Shown here piece by piece: positions 60,000 through 64,000 of a stretch of 64,000 bases of DNA; positions within the stretch are counted from its first letter, which is position 1; each line of letters begins with the position of its first letter. Origin of the DNA: Solibacillus sp040274725. Its GTDB lineage: Bacteria; Bacillota; Bacilli; Bacillales_A; Planococcaceae. The notes beneath the pieces were generated by a model. That model did no database searches, had not been told where the DNA came from, and saw nothing but the letters and a program-made list of their open reading frames with translations. The DNA is taken from NCBI GenBank assembly GCA_040274725.1, contig JBEMAQ010000018.1:1-64000 (forward strand). The letters run 5' to 3'. The position numbers and the translations under genes are program-made.

Positions 60000-60395
60000 T
60001 TACCGCTCAAGTAAATTAGAAACGGCTAAACTTTTCTTTGCGGGCTTTTTTTCAATTGGGAAGTCGTGTTGAGCGATAATGAACGTGGCGCCTTTTTCGA
60101 TACAGTGCCCGTAATGTTTAAGCTCATCGGATGAAAAATCGAATGGGCGCAAACAAACCTCATAAAGCCCGACTTTATAAACGATGTGCAAGCATTTATC
60201 GACAAGACCACCTGCTTGACGTACCTCAATCTCTGTATACATTTTTAGGGAAGAATACGGTCTTATGTTTTTCGCGAAAAGGTGGATCTCATGCTCAGAA
60301 AAGCCGTGTTGTCGCATCAGCTCCACTTTTTTTAAAGCTTCCTCTAATGAATAAGCGACCGCAATTTCTCGACGATACTCCACGTGTACACGCAC
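60000..60395 (-). CDS. General stress protein 17M-like (YflT-type) domain protein
   Basis: 131 aa. YSLEEALKKVELMRQHGFSEHEIHLFAKN is the conserved start of the GSP17M/YflT domain, found in sigma-B-controlled proteins of Bacillus; the middle part GGLVDKCLHIVYKVGLYEVCLRPF is divergent. The start is uncertain: GTG 60395 or GTG 60383, the latter better placed after AGAGGTG. No sigma-B promoter recognised. Confidence 0.72.
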   Translation of the reverse strand: MRVHVEYRREIAVAYSLEEALKKVELMRQHGFSEHEIHLFAKNIRPYSSLKMYTEIEVRQAGGLVDKCLHIVYKVGLYEVCLRPFDFSSDELKHYGHCIEKGATFIIAQHDFPIEKKPAKKSLAVSNLLER

Positions 60396-60600
60396 CTCTT
60401 TCTTCCGAGCTGTTTTTTATATTTTAGAGGATATTGCATAAGAATGGTAGCGTTTTACGTTGACAATTCATAGTCACATTCGCTAAGTTATGTAGTACGT
60501 TGTCAAAATTTTTACGGAAATTGTAGGGAAATGGACGAATACCTTTGAAAATGTTGAATTCCTATTATAATTAGGGAAACATAAAGAGAGAAGGATTTGG

Positions 60601-61440
60601 ATGTGGTTATTAGCAGCCGTTGTGACGATGCTATGCTTCGGTGTCAACAACATGATTTTTAAACTAACAGCAGGTAGAGGACTTTCAAAAATCCACATGC
60701 AGTTTTTCTTTTATTTAATCGCCTTTTTCCTGATGATGAGCTACGGGTTCGCGTCTGGTCTTGCGCCATTTAATGTTGTGACAATCGTACTTGGCGCCAT
60801 CATTGGTATTTTAAATGCGAATGGCAATATTCAAATGTCAAAGGCTTTTGAGAAAGGGCCAGCGAGTTTAACGTCACCGATTATTAGTATGAATACCATT
60901 ATTCCAATTGTAAGCGCGGCACTGCTGTTTCATGAGCATATTACATTACTGCAATGGGGTGGCATTGTCATCATGCTCGCCTCTGCCGTGGTCATTCAGT
61001 ATATGCCTGGCAGTAATAAAACAATAATGGATTATAAGCCGTGGATGTTTCGAATTTTATTATCCTTGTTATCATTCGGTGTACTTGGGGTATTAATGAA
61101 AACAACTTCCTATTTACACATTGATTCTGTCAATATTCTCATCAGTATGTATGGTGGTGGGGCAGTGTATTTACTGTTAAATAGCATCATGACGAAGGAG
61201 GCTTGGCTTGCGAAGGAATTGAAGTTTGGGACGATGATTGGTTGTATTAGTGTCATTGGCTATAGCAGTTACTTTTTTGCACTTGAAACAGGCATTGCGA
61301 GCATTGTTTTTCCTGTTGTAAGCTTAAGCTGCTTAGTCGTCGTACTAGGAAGCTGTTGGATTTATAAGGAACGCCTTATGAACTATCAATTAGTCGGGAT
61401 TGTGACAGCAGTACTAGGAATTGTGTTGACGAAAATTTAA
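60601..61440 (+). CDS. EamA/DMT-superfamily transporter
   Basis: 279 aa, ten membrane segments arranged as two EamA repeats; the second repeat ends VSLSCLVVVLGSCWIYKERLMNYQLVGIVTAVLGIVL. The first has MSKAFEKGPASLTSPIISMNTIIPIVSAALLFHEHIT, a typical helix 3-4 pattern. Substrate unknown. SD AGAGAAGGA. Single gene. Confidence 0.9.
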   Translation: MWLLAAVVTMLCFGVNNMIFKLTAGRGLSKIHMQFFFYLIAFFLMMSYGFASGLAPFNVVTIVLGAIIGILNANGNIQMSKAFEKGPASLTSPIISMNTIIPIVSAALLFHEHITLLQWGGIVIMLASAVVIQYMPGSNKTIMDYKPWMFRILLSLLSFGVLGVLMKTTSYLHIDSVNILISMYGGGAVYLLLNSIMTKEAWLAKELKFGTMIGCISVIGYSSYFFALETGIASIVFPVVSLSCLVVVLGSCWIYKERLMNYQLVGIVTAVLGIVLTKI

Positions 61441-61945
61441 CGATTGACACGAGTTTGTCTCGTACGAAAACTTTCGTGACGATTTTTGCTGATAATTGTT
61501 AATAAAATGACCGAAAAATGTCGGAATTATAAAAATTTCTAAATATTAAGTTAAATAAAAGTCGGCAATAATGTAAGATGTGTAGTAGCTTTAAATTTGA
61601 CTACTTTGTGAAACATACGCGGTTCTTTTTACAAAAGCTTAGCTTTTTATATGGTTTTTTCATTTATTTGACAGAAACGCGAAAGTTAGACAAGATGGTA
61701 CAAAGTTAAGCAATTACTTATTGTAAAGCAAGATTTTTCTGTTTTTTTAGTCGGAATGTGTATTTTTTTTGACATTTTGCGAGATTAAATTATTTTCATC
61801 TCAATTTAATTGTAGTAAACTGTAGTATGGTTATACGAGCTACAGAGAAGATTGAAAATTAAGTAGGAATTTATTAGCTGAGTGTGACGAGCGCTCGAAA
61901 AAAGCTAAGTCTTTTCTGCAAATATAGGGAATAAGGAAGGTTATC
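61441..61945. other. Long AT-rich leader upstream of mqo
   Basis: 505 nt without a supported reading frame on either strand. TTGTAG (61811-61816) and TATACG (61833-61838) with 16-nt spacing form a possible promoter, giving a ~100-nt 5' UTR. No riboswitch or cre site was recognised. Confidence 0.5.
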
Positions 61946-63433
61946 ATGAGCAATAGAGAAACGACAAAAACAGACGTAATTTTAGTTGGCGCAGGGATTA
62001 TGAGCGCGACTTTAGGAACAATGCTAAAAGAGTTAATGCCAGAATGGGACATTAAAGTGTACGAAAAGCTTGCAAAAGCAGGTGAAGAAAGTTCGAACGA
62101 ATGGAACAACGCAGGTACTGGACATGCGGCACTTTGCGAACTGAACTATACGTCTCAAAAGTCGGATGGTTCTATTGATATTACAAAAGCAATTAATGTA
62201 AATGAGCAGTTCCAAGTTTCTGCACAATTTTGGTCATACCTTGTGAACCAAGGTAAAATCACAAACCCTAAAAACTTCATCATGCCATTACCGCATATGA
62301 GTATGGTACGCGGGGAAGATAACATTAACTATTTAAAGAAACGTTTTGAAGCGCTTTCAAACAATCCATTATTCAAAGGCATGGAATTTTCTGAGAATCA
62401 CGAAGTATTAAAAGAATGGATGCCACTTGTAATGCAGGACCGTCCAGCAACAGATAAAATCGCTGCGACAAAAATTGAGACAGGGACAGACGTAAACTTC
62501 GGTGAATTAACACGTATTTTAATGTCAAACCTTGAAAAAGACGGCGTAGAAGTAAACTACAAGCACGCGGTACACAAAATTAAACGTACACAAGATGGCT
62601 TATGGGAAGTGGGCATCCACGACGAGCAATCGGGTAAATTCAAATATGTAACATCGAAATTCTTATTCTTAGGTGCTGGTGGTGGTAGCCTTGAGTTACT
62701 ACAAAAAACAGGCATTCCAGAAGCAAAACATATCGGTGGTTTCCCAATCTCTGGTTTATTCTTAGTATGTAACAACCCAGAAATCGTGGAAAAACACCAT
62801 GCGAAAATCTACGGGAAAGCAGCAGTTGGTGCACCACCAATGTCTGTACCTCACTTAGATACACGCTACATCGACGGCAAAAAATCATTATTATTTGGAC
62901 CATTCGCAGGCTTCTCTCCGAAGTTCTTGAAAACTGGTTCAAACATGGATTTATTCGCGTCAATTAAAGGCCATAACTTATTCACATTACTTGCATGTGG
63001 TGCGAAAGAAATGCCACTAACAAAGTATTTAATTCAACAAGTAATGCTGTCTCACGAAAACCGTGTTGCAGACTTACGTGACTTCATTCCAAATGCAAAA
63101 GCAGAAGATTGGGGCACAGTTGTTGCAGGTCAACGTGTACAAGTAATTAAAGATACACCACAAGGTAAAGGTACATTACAGTTCGGTACAGAAGTAGTAT
63201 CAGCTGCTGACGGTTCAGTTGCGGCACTGCTTGGTGCATCTCCAGGTGCATCAACTGCTGTACACGTAATGGTACAAGTATTAAATAAATGCTTCCCGAA
63301 CAACATGAAAGAATGGGAGCCAAAGCTAAAAGAAATGATCCCATCATACGGTCAAAAATTAGTGGACAACCCAGCACTTCTTGAAGAAGTACATGCGGCG
63401 TCTGAAAAAGCTTTAGGTATTAAAAAAGCATAA
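61946..63433 (+). CDS. mqo: Malate:quinone oxidoreductase
   Basis: FAD-dependent peripheral membrane enzyme oxidising malate to oxaloacetate and reducing quinone, in the TCA cycle; 495 aa. N-terminal dinucleotide motif VILVGAGIMSATLGTML; EWNNAGTGHAALCELNYT and FLFLGAGGGSLELLQKTGIPE are Mqo signatures; GASPGASTAVHVMVQVL near the C-terminus. Codon use suggests high expression. SD AAGGAAGG. Fits with the dicarboxylate uptake module at 10-15 kb. Confidence 0.96.
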   Translation: MSNRETTKTDVILVGAGIMSATLGTMLKELMPEWDIKVYEKLAKAGEESSNEWNNAGTGHAALCELNYTSQKSDGSIDITKAINVNEQFQVSAQFWSYLVNQGKITNPKNFIMPLPHMSMVRGEDNINYLKKRFEALSNNPLFKGMEFSENHEVLKEWMPLVMQDRPATDKIAATKIETGTDVNFGELTRILMSNLEKDGVEVNYKHAVHKIKRTQDGLWEVGIHDEQSGKFKYVTSKFLFLGAGGGSLELLQKTGIPEAKHIGGFPISGLFLVCNNPEIVEKHHAKIYGKAAVGAPPMSVPHLDTRYIDGKKSLLFGPFAGFSPKFLKTGSNMDLFASIKGHNLFTLLACGAKEMPLTKYLIQQVMLSHENRVADLRDFIPNAKAEDWGTVVAGQRVQVIKDTPQGKGTLQFGTEVVSAADGSVAALLGASPGASTAVHVMVQVLNKCFPNNMKEWEPKLKEMIPSYGQKLVDNPALLEEVHAASEKALGIKKA

Positions 63434-63453
63434 TTAAAATGACGTTACAACGA

Positions 63454-63492
63454 GCTACATCAAAGGTTTTTACTTTTGATGTAGCTTTTTTT
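63454..63492 (+). terminator. Terminator after mqo
   Basis: Stem AGCTACATCAAAGG/CTTTTGATGTAGCT and seven T. Confidence 0.9.
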
Positions 63493-63509
63493 ATAGGGGG
63501 GAAACGGGC

Positions 63510-63995
63510 ATGGAAATTCGTGTATATGAAGATAAGTTTCAGCAACAAGTAGTGGATTTGATTTTGTCTATTCAGCAACAGGAATACAATATTCAAATTA
63601 CAAAGGAAGACCAGCCGGATTTACTAGACATATCCTCTTTTTATCAGCGTGGAAATGGTGAGTTTTGGGTAGCGCTTCATGAGGACCTCGTCGTTGGGAC
63701 GATTAGTTTGCTTGATATCGGGAATGGACAACTAGCGCTTCGGAAAATGTTTGTTAATAAAAACTACCGAGGGCCGTCGCATAAAGTTGCACAGCAATTA
63801 TTAAATGTAGCCCTGACGCATGCGCGTGTAACAGCTGTTAATGAAATTTATTTAGGAACGACACCTGAATTTAAAGCAGCACAGCGTTTTTATGAAAAGA
63901 ATGGCTTTCAATCAATATTAAAGGAACAGCTACCAGAAGCATTTCCGATTGTGCATGTTGATCGTCATTTTTACGTGTATATTTTAGCAGAGTAG
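63510..63995 (+). CDS. GNAT-family N-acetyltransferase
   Basis: 161 aa. Acetyl-CoA-binding core: LALRKMFVNKNYRGPSHKVAQQLLNVAL (motif A, with the R/Q-x-x-G/A loop partly changed to RGPSHK), then YLGTTPEFKAAQRFYEKNGFQSI (motif B). Substrate unknown. SD AGGGGGGAAAC. The stop codon TAG lies at 63993-63995, close to the right edge, so the gene is complete. Confidence 0.88.
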   Translation: MEIRVYEDKFQQQVVDLILSIQQQEYNIQITKEDQPDLLDISSFYQRGNGEFWVALHEDLVVGTISLLDIGNGQLALRKMFVNKNYRGPSHKVAQQLLNVALTHARVTAVNEIYLGTTPEFKAAQRFYEKNGFQSILKEQLPEAFPIVHVDRHFYVYILAE

Positions 63996-64000
63996 TTTCT

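Noticed and set aside
1..64000. tRNA genes, CRISPR arrays, prophage or IS elements
   Set aside because: No cloverleaf, regularly spaced repeat, integrase, transposase or phage structural gene was recognised anywhere in the window.

Overview
The window is chromosomal DNA of a low-GC Gram-positive bacterium of the order Bacillales. Protein similarity and gene order point to the Planococcaceae (Lysinibacillus/Solibacillus-like); this genus-level guess is inference. No tRNA, rRNA, CRISPR array, prophage or insertion sequence was seen. The backbone follows the Bacillus subtilis order glyS-yqzB-yqfL-dnaG-sigA-cccA-yqfN-yqfO-ispH-yqfQ-cshB-nfo-yqfT-zur-yqfW-ispG-yqfZ-yqgB-yqgC-sodA-pbpA-pst, but several accessory modules interrupt it.

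Region 1 (1-10.2 kb): glycyl-tRNA synthetase behind a T-box leader; the gluconeogenesis regulators CcpN and PpsR; primase and sigma-A; an inserted membrane protein and acyl-CoA dehydrogenase; cytochrome c-550; tRNA methyltransferase TrmK with a Nif3-like protein. Region 2 (10.2-15.2 kb): a dicarboxylate module with transporter DctP (perfect CcpA cre site in its promoter), binding protein DctB and the DctS/DctR two-component system. Region 3 (15.2-25.8 kb): IspH, a tandem-repeat YqfQ/VrrA protein, CshB, endonuclease IV, a structured intergenic repeat, a DacB-type PBP, an orphan GlnR-like regulator with its own operator, a chemoreceptor, and a zinc uptake operon znuC-znuB-zur under a Zur box.

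Region 4 (25.8-30.5 kb): a cobalamin riboswitch controls an operon for B12 salvage: BtuF, CobU, CobS, a CobC-like phosphatase, a second degenerate CobU-like protein, and a probable alpha-ribazole transporter/kinase pair (CblT/CblS). Together they would assemble cobalamin from scavenged cobinamide and alpha-ribazole. Region 5 (30.5-39.3 kb): mixed accessory genes, including a 5'-nucleotidase family protein, an IsdG-type monooxygenase, a TPR protein, an alpha/beta hydrolase lacking its serine nucleophile, an EAL phosphodiesterase, a frameshifted CsbD gene and small unknown proteins.

Region 6 (39.3-52.6 kb): the backbone resumes with YqfW, IspG, YqfZ, YqgB/YqgC-like proteins, SodA, a CrcB fluoride-channel pair, a class B PBP and the pstSCAB-phoU phosphate uptake operon. 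Region 7 (52.6-64 kb): an ECF sigma factor with a self-type promoter and a membrane partner, YqeY, a Nudix protein, catalase, a degenerate VWA protein, a GSP17M-like protein, an EamA transporter, malate:quinone oxidoreductase and a GNAT acetyltransferase.

Most of the window is core genome. The less ordinary points are the B12 operon's second CobU-like protein, the Ser-to-Asn hydrolase, the ECF sigma/SurA-N-like partner pair, the orphan GlnR, and inverted-repeat clusters near ispG and after nfo.
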